Below are positions 20,056 through 32,933 of a stretch of 64,000 nt of DNA, piece by piece. How positions within the stretch are numbered: the stretch's first letter is position 1; each line of letters opens with the position of its first letter. Under the pieces are notes generated by a model that did not search any database, was not told where the DNA came from, and saw only the letters and a list, made by a program, of their open reading frames with translations. This DNA comes from Archangium lansingense (GTDB lineage: Bacteria; Myxococcota; Myxococcia; Myxococcales; Myxococcaceae): the NCBI RefSeq assembly GCF_026626635.1, contig NZ_JAPNKA010000001.1, forward strand, positions 7,378,001 to 7,442,000, read 5' to 3'. The translations under genes and the position numbers were made by a program.

Positions 20056-21120
20056 TAAGCGGTCCGCCATAGATGTTGTACACATCTGCGATGCTGCGTG
20101 CAGATGTGAGCCCAGAGGATAGGGCGCGGCTCCGAGAGCGGGGCCGCTCGTCCTGGGCCACTCCGTGGGAGCGCGACCGCGTGGAGATGATTCTTCTGTC
20201 CGCCTCGGGCTGGTCGCCCCCACGGATTGCGGAGTACCTGGGAGTGCATGCGGCTACTGTGCGCCGTGTGCTCAAGGCCTGGAGCCACGAGGGCCTGGAT
20301 GCGTTGGAGCGCAAGCTACCGGGGCCAGTGCCGGATGTTGAGCGACACGCCATGGTAGTGGGCATGCTCGAGAAGTTCCTCTCGGAGCCACGTACCTGGA
20401 CATCATCCCAGTTGGCTGAGGCATTGGCTGGGGTGGGCATTCAAATGAGTGCCCGGCAGACGGAGCGCTACCTGGCGGAACTGGGCGCTGGCTGGCGCCG
20501 CACCAAGTCGAGCCTGGAGCATCTACAGCAGCCCGAGGCGGTGGAGCGGGCGCGCCGCAAGCTCACCACGCTCAAAAAAAGCCCGCGCCCGGAGGCTAGA
20601 CCTCTTCTTCCTCGATGAGTGCGGCTTCGCACCCACGCAGCCGACGGGCTACAGCTGGACGCTCCGAGGCAGTCGCAAGCTCATTGCCTATGAGGCCACC
20701 AAGGGCAGGCGCGCCAACGCCCTGGCCGCCTACGGCATTCGCGACGGCCAGCGAGCCCTACGTTTCACCGTGAAGGGCCGCTCCCTCACCAGTGCGGATG
20801 TCTTCGACTTCCTACTGTTGCTACCCACGGGGAAGCGGCCATGCACCGTTGTCCTGGACAACGTCAACATCCACACCAGCCGCTTCATCCGCCAACGCCG
20901 TAGGCAACTGCGCAAGCGCGGCGTGCGCCTCTTCTTTCTCCCGGTGTACTCGCCGGAACTCAACGAGGTGGAGCCCGTCTTCGGCGTGGTGAAGTCCTAC
21001 GAAATGCCCCGTCGGAGCTACCCCACGCTCGCTGAACTGCTCGCCGCTGTCCGCAGCGGCTTCATGAGCTACCGAAACCGCCTGCGGAAAAAGTGAACAA
21101 CATCTATGGCGGACCGCTTA
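20056..21120 (+). mobile_element. IS630-family insertion sequence
   Basis: A 1065-base element bounded by TA on each side (20056-20057 and 21119-21120), the target duplication typical of IS630/Tc1. The ends are perfect inverted repeats (TAAGCGGTCCGCCATAG at the left, its complement at the right, at least 24 bases). A further inner inverted repeat pairs CACATCTGC (20081-20089) with GCAGATGTG (20100-20108). It carries one transposase in two frames. The right TA falls within the stop codon of the neighbouring leftward gene. Confidence 0.93.
20091..21096 (+). CDS. IS630-family transposase in two overlapping frames
   Basis: The first frame (to 20618) holds the helix-turn-helix DNA-binding part: LSASGWSPPRIAEYLGVHAATVRRVLKAW and a winged-helix-like second half. 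The second frame (from about 20581 to 21096) holds the full DDE catalytic domain: LFFLDECGF, VVLDNVNIHTS and VYSPELNEVEPVFGVVK. The frames meet at seven A (20574-20580). Loss of one A by transcriptional slippage, or a +1 ribosomal shift, joins them into one protein of about 335 residues. An ATG at 20073 lies inside the terminal repeat, so the ATG at 20091 is the better start. All three acidic catalytic residues are kept, so the element may be active. Confidence 0.85.
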
Positions 21121-21801
21121 GCTCGCCGAGGCCAGCCAGGGCGTCGTCTGCGAGAAGTCGTAGATGCGCTCGATGGCGATCTGCTTGTAGCGCTCGACCT
21201 TCACGGCGCGCCGGGAGCACTCCCAGACGAGCTCGGTGGGAGGACGATCCGGCTCCTTCTTCTTGCGGCGCTTCACCTCGGCCTTGATGGCCTTCACCGC
21301 GGCGCGAGGGTGGAAGCAGAAGGCCGAGGAGAACAGCAGGTGCCCGGCGAAGGGGATGAGCCGAGCCTCCAGCACATCTCCCGTCTCCAGGCCCGCCACG
21401 GTGCGGCGCTCGGTGACGTCGAAGTCCTTGCCGGAGAACAGCTCGCGCAGACGCACCAGGCCCTTGCCCAGCTTGCGCACCTCGAAGAGGCCGTGAACGG
21501 TCTCCGTGAAGCAACGGAAGGCGTTGGCCTCCTCGGGCGAGGCGCTCTGCAGCCGCAGCTGGTACAGCTCCGCGGCGGGCGTCAGCTTGGAGATGGGCGA
21601 GACCCGGTCATACAGGTAGTAGTCCAGGAAGGACGCCATCCGCAGCTCGAAGATCTTGTCATCCTCGAAGACCTCGCCGGTGAGGCGGAAGTACTCCGCC
21701 TTGGCCTCCAGCAGGTCGGGCTTGCGTGACTCCTGGCTCCCAAAGGCGATGAGCTGGTCGAGATAGGGCTGATACGACAGCGGCGAAAGGGGGGAGTCCA
21801 T
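21118..21801 (-). CDS. Conserved-looking protein of unknown function (carA-linked)
   Basis: 227 residues with no signal peptide, membrane segment or motif that I recognise. It is well folded in character: helical N-terminal half with RMASFLDYYLYDRVSP, and a second half with LEARLIPFAGHLLFSSAFCFHP, a lysine-rich KRRKKKEPDR stretch and a final VKVERYKQIAIERIYDF. The gene lies 14 bases after carA and is the last of a long leftward operon. Its stop codon TAA is completed by the end of the IS630 element; before insertion the codon would have been TAG at the same place, so the protein length is unchanged. Confidence 0.8.
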   Translation of the reverse strand: MDSPLSPLSYQPYLDQLIAFGSQESRKPDLLEAKAEYFRLTGEVFEDDKIFELRMASFLDYYLYDRVSPISKLTPAAELYQLRLQSASPEEANAFRCFTETVHGLFEVRKLGKGLVRLRELFSGKDFDVTERRTVAGLETGDVLEARLIPFAGHLLFSSAFCFHPRAAVKAIKAEVKRRKKKEPDRPPTELVWECSRRAVKVERYKQIAIERIYDFSQTTPWLASAS

Positions 21802-21815
21802 GGGGCTGCGAGATC

Positions 21816-22933
<1,118 letters not shown>

Positions 22934-22934
<1 letters not shown>

Positions 22935-24235
22935 CACCTGGACTCCTTGATGTGACCGTCTTCGAAGACGAGCCGCCCCGACACCCACGTCTGGGCGACC
23001 CGTCCCGTCAAACGCCTGCCATGGAAGGGGGTGTTCCGGCTGCGGGAGAAGAACCGCGCCGAGTCCACCGTCCACTCCGTCTCGGACTCGACGACCGTGA
23101 TGTCCGCCGGAGCACCAGGGGCCAGATGGCCGCCCGGCAGCCCGAATGCTTTCGCCGGCCCGTCCGTCAGCAGGGCAACCGCCCGCTGGAGGCTCAGCAC
23201 ACCCTCGCGCACCAGTGAGAGCGTGAGGCCCAGGGCCGTCTCCAACCCCACCACGCCGTTCCACGCCTTGTCGAACTCCACCTGCTTCTCCAGCACGCCG
23301 TGGGGCGCGTGGTCGGTGGCGATGGCATCGATGGTGCCGTCAACGAGCCCCTCGCGCACGGCTTCGATGTCGCGGCGGGTCCGCAGGGGCGGATTCATGC
23401 GCGCATGGGTGTCGTAGGCGCCCACGGCCTCGTCATCCAGGATGAAGTGATGCGGCGTGGCCTCGGCGGTGACGTTGAGACCGCGACGCTTGGCCTCGCG
23501 AATGAGGCGCACGCTGCCCTCGCAGGAGACATGGGCCACGTGCAGCCGCCCCTTCGTCTCCTCGAGCAGCACCATGTCGCGCGCCACCATGGCCACCTCG
23601 GCGGAGGGCGGAATGCCGACCAGGCCCAGCCGCGTGGAGGTGCGGCCCTCGTTCATCACACCCTTGCCCGAGAGCGTCAGGTCCTCCTCGTGCACCATGA
23701 CGGGGAGGTTGAAGAGCTGGGCGTACTGGAGGGCCCGGCGCATGAGGCCGGCGTTCATCACCGGGCGGCCGTCGTCGGTGATGCAGATGCAGCCGGCGCC
23801 GACGAGCGCCCCCATCTCCGCCATCTCCTCGCCCTGGAGGCCCTTGGTGATGGCACCCGCCAGGTACACGTGGCACAGCCGCGCCTCGCGGGCCTTCGCC
23901 TTCACGTACTCGGAGACGAGCACACTGTCGTTGACGGGCTTGGTGTTGGGCATGGCCACCACCCCGGTGAAGCCGCCCGCCACCGCCGCCATGCAGCCGG
24001 TGAGGATCGTCTCCTTGCCCTCCTCGCCCGGCTCGCGCAGGTGCACGTGCAGGTCGATGAAGCCCGGCAGCACCAGCTTGCCCGTGGCGTCCACCACCCG
24101 CGCGTCCTGCACCTTCAGGGGCGCCTCGGACACCTCGACGACAGCGCCGTCACGCACCAGGACGTCGCGCACCCCGTCCACGCCGTTGCGCGGATCCACC
24201 ACCCGCCCGCGGCTCAAGAGAATCGTCGAGCTCAC
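22934..24235 (-). CDS. pyrC: Dihydroorotase (class I)
   Basis: Cyclises carbamoyl aspartate to dihydroorotate. 433 residues of the amidohydrolase barrel: [16 protein letters not shown] (metal histidines), the [10 protein letters not shown] loop, [27 protein letters not shown] and ATDHAPH (catalytic aspartate). The position taken by the carboxylated lysine in some family members falls in the [14 protein letters not shown] region, where class I bacterial enzymes have aspartate. I chose the GTG at 24235, which overlaps the pyrB stop (GTGA) and has GGAGG seven bases upstream; a GTG two codons earlier is too close to that site. Confidence 0.94.
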
Positions 24236-25125
24236 CGGCACACCTCCTCGAGGATGGCGCGGCGGACGGCCACACCATGCGCGACCTGCTCCAGGATGAC
24301 GCTGCGAGGCCCGTCGGCCACGGCGGGGGCGATCTCCACGCCCCGATTCATAGGGCCGGGATGCAGCACGAGCGCCTCCGGCTTGAGCCGCTCGGCGCGG
24401 GCGGCGTTGAGCCCGTACATGCGGGAGAACTCACGCACCGAGGGGAAGAAGTTCTCGCCCTGCCGCTCCGACTGCACGCGCAGACACATGACGGCGTCGG
24501 CGCGGGGCAGCGCGGCGTCCAGGTTCGTGGTGAGCTCGGCACCGAAGGACTCCAGGCCGGGCGGCAGCAGCGTGGGCGGGCCACACAGCACCACCTTCGC
24601 ACCCAGCGTGGTGAGGCAGTGCAGGTTGGAGCGGGCCACGCGGCTGTGGAGGATGTCTCCGACGATGAGCACCGTGCGCCCGTCCAGGCGGCCCCAGCGG
24701 CGGCGCAGGGTGAAGGCGTCCAGCAGCGCCTGCGAGGGGTGCTCGTGAGTGCCGTCCCCGGCGTTGATGACGGCGCAGCGCATGTGGCGCGCCACCAGGT
24801 GCGGGGCCCCCGAGGAGCGATGCCGGATGATGAGCGCCACCGGGCCCGTGGCCTCGATGTTCCGCACCGTGTCCAGCAGCGTCTCGCCCTTGGAGACGGA
24901 GGAGCCCGCCGTCGTCCAGTTGAGCACCTCGGCCCCGAGCGCGTGAGCCGCCATCTCGAAGGAGGTGCGAGTACGGGTGGAGTCCTCGAAGAAGAGGTTG
25001 GCCACCACCCTGCCCCGCAGCACATGCGAGGCATCCGGCCCACCCTGCAGGTGAGCCTCGGCCCGGCCGAGCAGCGCTTCGATGTCGCCGCGCCGCAGGC
25101 CCTCGATTCCCAACAGGTGTCTCAT
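24232..25125 (-). CDS. pyrB: Aspartate carbamoyltransferase catalytic subunit
   Basis: First committed pyrimidine step. 297 residues with the carbamoyl-phosphate motif FFEDSTRTRTSFE, the SSVSKGETLLDT loop, GDGTHEHPSQALLD, VGDILHSRVARSN, CLRVQSER and LHPGPMNRGVE. No regulatory subunit gene (pyrI) is adjacent, as in many bacteria where PyrB works with PyrC. The gene heads the pyrimidine trio and overlaps pyrC. I see no obvious PyrR attenuator in the 15-base upstream gap, so transcription comes from genes further up. Confidence 0.95.
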   Translation of the reverse strand: MRHLLGIEGLRRGDIEALLGRAEAHLQGGPDASHVLRGRVVANLFFEDSTRTRTSFEMAAHALGAEVLNWTTAGSSVSKGETLLDTVRNIEATGPVALIIRHRSSGAPHLVARHMRCAVINAGDGTHEHPSQALLDAFTLRRRWGRLDGRTVLIVGDILHSRVARSNLHCLTTLGAKVVLCGPPTLLPPGLESFGAELTTNLDAALPRADAVMCLRVQSERQGENFFPSVREFSRMYGLNAARAERLKPEALVLHPGPMNRGVEIAPAVADGPRSVILEQVAHGVAVRRAILEEVCR

Positions 25126-25140
25126 AGGTGCCCCTGGGCG

Positions 25141-25560
25141 CTACTGCCCGGGAATGCCATCCTGGACGACGCGGAACTTGAGCGTGCGGACGTGGCTCGT
25201 CGGCTTGAAGCGCACCCGCCGCGAGTACTCCACCTCGATGCGGACCTTCCCGGTGACGTCGCTGCGCTCGATGGAGATCTGCTCGGGCGTCAGCCCCAAC
25301 CCGGGCACGAGGATGTCGCGGTCGAACTGATCCCGCTCCCAGTGAGTGCCCAGGTCGCTTGTGCGCTCGATGATGGTGTTGCGCAGCGAGTCGTCGGGCG
25401 CGCCCTGGGCTGCACGGTTGTGGGCCGCGGCCACGGCTTCCTTCACGTCGAGGTTGTCGACGTAGAAGGGAACGACCATCACACCCACATAGATGCCCCC
25501 CACGATGAGGGTGAGGAGCACCAGACCGCCCAAGCTGATCTTCCCCGAGGGATGACGCAT
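25141..25560 (-). CDS. Small membrane-anchored protein of unknown function (DUF4845-like)
   Basis: 139 residues from the ATG at 25560 (GGGGG upstream; an ATG at 25584 in the same frame would add eight residues). One transmembrane helix (LGGLVLLTLIVGGIYVGVMVVPFY) is followed by an extracytoplasmic domain of about 100 residues ending in a beta-rich VRIEVEYSRRVRFKPTSHVRTLKFRV. Proteins of this shape, placed next to lepB, resemble the DUF4845 family, but the match is by size and layout only. It lies between lepB and pyrB in the operon. Confidence 0.75.
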   Translation of the reverse strand: MRHPSGKISLGGLVLLTLIVGGIYVGVMVVPFYVDNLDVKEAVAAAHNRAAQGAPDDSLRNTIIERTSDLGTHWERDQFDRDILVPGLGLTPEQISIERSDVTGKVRIEVEYSRRVRFKPTSHVRTLKFRVVQDGIPGQ

Positions 25561-25614
25561 GAGGCCCCCGCGTAGCAGCGGCATACGCGGGGCGTCAAGC
25601 ATCGAGGCCAGGTT

Positions 25615-26856
25615 TCAACGCACTGGCTCGAAGAGGCGGTCGGTGCGCAGCCCGGTGCCATCGAAGAAGTTGCTGAACCAGCCACCGAACCCGAGTGCCA
25701 TCCAGACGACCATGGCCTTGCCCTTGATGTGACCGTACGGGACGAAGGCCACCCCGTTTCCGGCACTCAGGCCGTAGCGGCTGTCGGAGCTGTTCTCCCG
25801 GTTGTCCCCCATGACGAAGACATGGCCCGGGGGAACGGTGTAGGGCCCCTCGTACTCGTGATTGGCCCTCGGGCCCCGCTGGAGCACCGAGTGCACGTTG
25901 CCGTCCAGGTTCTCGTTGAACAGCCGCATGCGCTCCGGATACCAGACGCCGTTGTCGCGCTTGTTGTAGACGACCTTTTCCTCGTCCACCAACGTGCGGG
26001 GCTGGGGCACGCCGTTGATGTGGACCTCGCCATCGACGAGCTCCACCTTGTCCCCGGGAATACCCACCACGCGCTTGATGAAGTCCAACTCCGGGATCAT
26101 CGGGTTGTTGAAGACGATGACGTCTCCGCGAGCCGGCGGGCGGACAATCTGGAAGGGCACGTAGTTGGTGAAGGGCAGCCGCACCCCGTAGATGAACTTG
26201 TTGATGAAGACCTGATCGCCGATCTCCAGCGTGGGCAGCATGGAGCCGGAGGGGATGCGGTACGGCTCGATGATGAAGACGCGGATGATGACCGCGATGG
26301 CCAGCGCCTTGGCGAAGCCGGACACGAAGTCCCAGGCGTCCTGCTTGCGCCAGGCGCCCAGCAACTGGGTGGCCAGCGTGTCGAGCGCCTTCGTCTCCTT
26401 CTCCAGCCGCTCCGAGTCCCCGGCCAGTGAGGCGGCCTCCACCTGCATGGCCTGCTCGGCCAGCCGCGTAGACGCCTCGGCGGAGATCTTCCCTGGCACG
26501 CGCTTGTGGATGCGCTCGATCTCCCCGATGAGCTCACGCGCCTCGTGCCGCAGATTGCGCAGGCGGCTCTGCTTGGGCAGCGCGAAGCGCAGCACGATCA
26601 GCCCACCGAAGTAGATCAGCATCAGCAGCGCCAGGCCCTGAAGCAGCGGCTGGGCCCACGCGGCGGAGGGCGGCACGAACTCGATGAGGATGATGTAGGG
26701 CACGAGTGCCAGCCCGAGGATGACCAGGGGCGCCCACAGACTGGTGAGCAGCTCGCGCCACATCAGCGCGCGGCTGGCCTTGAGCTGCTCTGGAGTCCTA
26801 CGGGCTGCCATGGTGGCCTCGAGCCCCGCGGCGGCGTTGGTCGCGGTGGTGGACAT
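25615..26856 (-). CDS. lepB: Signal peptidase I
   Basis: Membrane serine protease that removes signal peptides from exported proteins. 413 residues: two hydrophobic segments near residues 40-60 and 70-90, then a charged helical region of about 80 residues, a third membrane segment (AKALAIAVIIRVFII) and the catalytic domain. The nucleophile lies in YRIPSGSMLPTL, the general-base lysine in FIKRVVGIPGD and the GDNRENSSDSR box closes the site. At 413 residues it is longer than the 324 of Escherichia coli LepB because of the helical insertion. The start follows the lepA stop by three bases. Confidence 0.94.
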   Translation of the reverse strand: MSTTATNAAAGLEATMAARRTPEQLKASRALMWRELLTSLWAPLVILGLALVPYIILIEFVPPSAAWAQPLLQGLALLMLIYFGGLIVLRFALPKQSRLRNLRHEARELIGEIERIHKRVPGKISAEASTRLAEQAMQVEAASLAGDSERLEKETKALDTLATQLLGAWRKQDAWDFVSGFAKALAIAVIIRVFIIEPYRIPSGSMLPTLEIGDQVFINKFIYGVRLPFTNYVPFQIVRPPARGDVIVFNNPMIPELDFIKRVVGIPGDKVELVDGEVHINGVPQPRTLVDEEKVVYNKRDNGVWYPERMRLFNENLDGNVHSVLQRGPRANHEYEGPYTVPPGHVFVMGDNRENSSDSRYGLSAGNGVAFVPYGHIKGKAMVVWMALGFGGWFSNFFDGTGLRTDRLFEPVR

Positions 26857-26859
26857 GAC

Positions 26860-28671
<1,812 letters not shown>

Positions 28672-28799
28672 GGTAGGGGGGCCTCGGGCTACGTCGAAGC
28701 CGGCTTGAGTAACACCGAACCCCACCAAAATCCATGCGTCCGCGCGCCCGGCGTGCAACCTGATTGACGCCGGGACGCCCCTCCCGCCCTGGAGGGTGA

Positions 28800-29735
28800 T
28801 CAGTCGGCCTGACGGCCGGTGTGCTCGCGGAAGAACGACACCGTGCGGCGCAGCCCCTCGGGGAGTTCCACGGAGGGCTGCCAGCCGAGCACCTTGCGCG
28901 CCAGGGCGTTGTCCACGCAGGAGCGCAGCTGCTCGCCCGGCCTGCCAGGGGCGTGCTGGGCGGGCTTGTCCACCCCGGCCGACTGGGCCAGCAGGGTGTA
29001 GAGCCGGTTGATGTCCGTCTCCACACCGGTACCGATGTTGACGGCGCCCGAGTAGTCCTTCTCCACCGCCAGCAGGTTGGCGCGCGCCACGTCCTCCACG
29101 TAGACGAAGTCGCGCGTCTGCTTGCCCTCGCCGTAGATGGTGCACTCGCGAGCGCCGAGCAGGCGCTGGCAGAAGATGGACACCACGCCGGCCTCGCCGT
29201 GCGGGTTCTGCCGGGGGCCGTACACATTGGCGTACCGCAGGGCCACGTAGTTCAGCCCGTACTGAGCCTTGTAGTAGCCGAGGTACAGCTCACCCGAGGC
29301 CTTGGAGACGCCATAGGGCGACACCGGCCGCGTGGGGTGAGACTCGGGTGCGGGGTAGATGTCCTGCTCGCCGTAGATGGCCCCACCGGTCGAGCTGAAC
29401 ACCACCTTCTGGACACCCGAGACGCGCGCGGCCTCCAGCAGGTTGAGGAAGCCCAGGATGTTGGCCTCCGCGTCGAAGCGCGGATCCTCCACGCTGCGGC
29501 GCACGTCCATCTGGGCGGCCAGGTGGCACATCACCTGCGGACGCTCGGAACGGATGAACTGCGCGGCCTCGGGGGACTGGATGTCCAGCACCGCCAGACG
29601 CACCCGGGGGTCCAGGTTCTCCTTCTTCCCACTCGACAGATTGTCGAGCGCGATGACTTCATGCCCCGCGCGAACGAAGGCGTCACACACATGTGAGCCG
29701 ATGAATCCCGCCCCACCTGTCACCAGGACTTTCAA
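28800..29735 (-). CDS. NAD-dependent nucleotide-sugar epimerase (UDP-glucose 4-epimerase type)
   Basis: 311 residues of the extended short-chain dehydrogenase family: [14 protein letters not shown] at the N-terminus, [11 protein letters not shown], the serine of SSTGGAIYG, the catalytic [11 protein letters not shown] (YxxxK) and [12 protein letters not shown]. Substrate is not certain: GalE-like or WbpP-like 4-epimerases look alike. The homology starts at once after a TTG codon at 29735, which has GGGAG seven bases upstream, so I take TTG as the start. It is the third gene after a ribbon-helix-helix gene and UDP-xylose synthase, so a role in surface polysaccharide is likely. Confidence 0.88.
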   Translation of the reverse strand: MKVLVTGGAGFIGSHVCDAFVRAGHEVIALDNLSSGKKENLDPRVRLAVLDIQSPEAAQFIRSERPQVMCHLAAQMDVRRSVEDPRFDAEANILGFLNLLEAARVSGVQKVVFSSTGGAIYGEQDIYPAPESHPTRPVSPYGVSKASGELYLGYYKAQYGLNYVALRYANVYGPRQNPHGEAGVVSIFCQRLLGARECTIYGEGKQTRDFVYVEDVARANLLAVEKDYSGAVNIGTGVETDINRLYTLLAQSAGVDKPAQHAPGRPGEQLRSCVDNALARKVLGWQPSVELPEGLRRTVSFFREHTGRQAD

Positions 29736-29788
29736 CGTGTTGCTCCCGCCACTCCAGGTGGCTGCCAAGAGGAAATCCGCCGCGAAAG

Positions 29789-30766
<978 letters not shown>

Positions 30767-30776
30767 GCCCCGGTGC

Positions 30777-30959
30777 TCAGCTCAGCTCGTCGAAGGAGGC
30801 CTGTCCCGGCAGCTGCGCCTTGTATTTTTCCAGCACGAGATCGATTCCCTGCCGGATGTATTCGGCCACGGGAACCTTCGTCTTCTGGTTCAGCGCCTTG
30901 AGCAATTCGTTCTGCTCCGGCGTGATGTAGATGGTCGTGCTGATCTTCTTTCGGGCCAT
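30777..30959 (-). CDS. Ribbon-helix-helix (CopG/Arc-type) DNA-binding protein
   Basis: 60 residues. The N-terminal strand [13 protein letters not shown] and two helices ([31 protein letters not shown]) make an almost complete ribbon-helix-helix fold, which dimerises to bind DNA. It is too small for any other domain. No toxin gene is next to it; instead it leads the UDP-sugar operon and diverges from a lipoprotein gene 28 bases away, so it may regulate both through the AT-rich gap between them (inference). Confidence 0.82.
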   Translation of the reverse strand: MARKKISTTIYITPEQNELLKALNQKTKVPVAEYIRQGIDLVLEKYKAQLPGQASFDELS

Positions 30960-30987
30960 GGCGATATGTGAAAATATATGGACTTAC

Positions 30988-31632
30988 ATGTCCCTTGAAG
31001 CGCTGTTTTCGAGCCCTGTCGTGAAGCCCTCGAGGCGGTGGATCCTGGGGCTCGCGCTGGTGGGCGCGTGTGGGTGCGCGTCCGACAAGGCGGCGAAGAA
31101 ACCCGAGGAGACCCAGGAGCAGGAGCAGGTGGCGCCAGAGCCCATCCGCCCGGAGCCGGCCTCGAACGAGAAGGTGTCGAAGAAGGACACCAATGGCGAC
31201 GATAAGCCGGACGTGTGGGTGTACGCGGTGAAGGAGCGCGGGGCGGACGGGGCGGAGCGGGAGCGGATGGTCCGCAAGGAGCTGGACATCAACTGGGACG
31301 GCCGGGTGGACCTCACCACGTACTACGACGCCCGCGAGGAGCGGGAGCGTGAGGCGATGGACCTGGACTTCGACGGGAAGGTGGACTCCGTCTTCTTCTA
31401 CGAGAAGGGCGTCAACATCCGGCGCGAGCGCGACCTGAACGGCGACGGCAAGCCGGACGTGTGGGTGTTCTACGAGAAGGGAAAGCTGGCCCGGAAGGAG
31501 CGGGACTCCAACGGGGACAGCCGCGTGGACTACTGGGAGTACTGGGAGAACAACCAGGTCGATCGCATCGGCGAGGACCTGGATGGTGACGGCAACGTCG
31601 ACAAGTGGAGCCGCGGCACTCCCGCCGAGTGA
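30988..31632 (+). CDS. Lipoprotein with DxDxDG calcium-binding-like repeats
   Basis: 214 residues from ATG 30988; a GTG at 31021 would give a cleaner lipoprotein signal (RRWILGLALVGACGC) and may be the true start. After a charged spacer come six loops of EF-hand/dockerin type: DTNGDDKPD, DINWDGRVD, DLDFDGKVD, DLNGDGKPD, DSNGDSRVD, DLDGDGNVD, spaced about 20-30 residues apart with tyrosine/tryptophan-rich beta strands between. The spacing suggests a beta-rich repeat that could bind calcium in the periplasm or at the surface. It is divergent from the ribbon-helix-helix operon and convergent with manA. Confidence 0.8.
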   Translation: MSLEALFSSPVVKPSRRWILGLALVGACGCASDKAAKKPEETQEQEQVAPEPIRPEPASNEKVSKKDTNGDDKPDVWVYAVKERGADGAERERMVRKELDINWDGRVDLTTYYDAREEREREAMDLDFDGKVDSVFFYEKGVNIRRERDLNGDGKPDVWVFYEKGKLARKERDSNGDSRVDYWEYWENNQVDRIGEDLDGDGNVDKWSRGTPAE

Positions 31633-31645
31633 GGCGCTGAGAGGT

Positions 31646-32845
31646 TCAGAGGCCAGCGGTCGCGCGGAAGACGATGCCCTCGCCCTCGAGCGAGTAGGCC
31701 CCATCCGCCGCGCTGACGAACACCGAGGCGCCTCGGGGCAGCGCGAGCGAGGTGCCCCCGGCTGACAGCCGTGCAGAGCCCTCGGTGCACAGGAGGATCT
31801 CCGGCCCGCGCCGCTCCGGCCGTGAGGACACGCCGGGGCGGAGCTGGAAGCGCGAGAGGCGGAACTCCTCCGTCGGCGTGGGATAGATGGACTCCACCCC
31901 GTCCGAGGTGACTGCCGAGACCAGGCCGATGGGGCCGCACCGGAAGTCCAGCACGCGGAGCAGCTCCGGGACGTCCACGTGCTTGGGCGTGCACCCGCCT
32001 CGCAGCACGTTGTCCGAGTTGGCCATGATCTCCACGCCCACACCGCGCAGGTACGCGTGGAGGTTGCCCGCGGACAGGTAGATGGCCTCCCCCGGCTGCA
32101 GCCGCACGAGGTTGAGCAGCAGCGCGCCGATGACGCCGGGATCGCCCGGATAGAGCTCGCCGAGCCGCACCGCCCACCGCAGCTCCTCGGAGAAACGGCT
32201 CCCCTGCCCTGCTTGCGCCCCACAGGCCGAGACCACCGCGTCCACCAGGGGCCCCCGCGACTCCTTCGGGAGCGTCATCAGCGCCTCGAACATACGCGCG
32301 ACGCCCTTCGCATCGGGCGACGCACGCAGCGGGGCAAGCAGCGGCTCCATGGCGCCCAGACCAAGCGAATCGAAGAGCGCGAGCGTCTCGGCGGCACTCC
32401 GGAAGCCGCACAGCGCATCGAACGGTGTCAGCGCGCAGATGAGCTCGGGCTTGTGGTTGGCATCCTTGTAGTTGCGGTGCGAGGCGCTCAGCGGCACGCC
32501 GAGCGCGTTCTCTCGCGCATATCCCTCACGGGCCTGGGCGAGGCTCGGATGCGTCTGAAGGGAGAGCGGGGTCTCCGCCGCGAGCACCTTGAGCAGGAAC
32601 GGCAGCTCCGCCCCGAACCGGCGCACCACCTTCTCCCCGAGCTCCCGCTCCGGCGAGGAGCGGATGATCTCGAGCAGCGTCCCCCCACCCGTTCCCCGGT
32701 GCAGGCGAGAGGGAGCGCCAGGGTGGGCCCCCATCCACAGCTCCGCCTGACAGGAGGCGGAGGGCGAGGGCTGACCCAGCAGCTCGGCGATAGCGGTGCG
32801 CGAGCCCCAGGCGTACGGCTGAATGACGTTGTCGAGGAGATCCAT
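31646..32845 (-). CDS. manA: Mannose-6-phosphate isomerase, class I
   Basis: Interconverts fructose 6-phosphate and mannose 6-phosphate for nucleotide sugars. 399 residues of the zinc cupin type: YAWGSRTAIAELLG, ELWMGAHP, FLLKVLAAETPLSLQTHPS (zinc ligands), NYKDANHKPELICAL and LSAGNLHAYLRGVGVEIMANSDNVLRGG in pieces. The stop is 14 bases from the end of the convergent lipoprotein gene. Placement near UDP-sugar genes fits polysaccharide synthesis. Confidence 0.93.
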   Translation of the reverse strand: MDLLDNVIQPYAWGSRTAIAELLGQPSPSASCQAELWMGAHPGAPSRLHRGTGGGTLLEIIRSSPERELGEKVVRRFGAELPFLLKVLAAETPLSLQTHPSLAQAREGYARENALGVPLSASHRNYKDANHKPELICALTPFDALCGFRSAAETLALFDSLGLGAMEPLLAPLRASPDAKGVARMFEALMTLPKESRGPLVDAVVSACGAQAGQGSRFSEELRWAVRLGELYPGDPGVIGALLLNLVRLQPGEAIYLSAGNLHAYLRGVGVEIMANSDNVLRGGCTPKHVDVPELLRVLDFRCGPIGLVSAVTSDGVESIYPTPTEEFRLSRFQLRPGVSSRPERRGPEILLCTEGSARLSAGGTSLALPRGASVFVSAADGAYSLEGEGIVFRATAGL

Positions 32846-32909
32846 TCAGGGGCGCCCATAGCACTCCGGACGCCGCCCCACCATGCACCAGCGGTCTGGT
32901 TCCGCATGC

Positions 32910-32928
32910 TCCCTCTCCGAGAGGGAGA
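32910..32928. repeat. Short palindrome related to the GC-rich repeat
   Basis: TCCCTCTCCGAGAGGGAGA, a nearly perfect palindrome between the SPOR gene stop and manA. It has the CCCTCTC/GAGAGGG arms of the repeat family but no G-rich tail, so it may be a partial copy. Confidence 0.6.
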
Positions 32929-32933
32929 CGGGA

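Noticed and set aside
30961-32223. Long leftward open frame overlapping the lipoprotein and manA
   Set aside because: Low-complexity Arg/Ser-rich translation, conflicts with two well supported genes.
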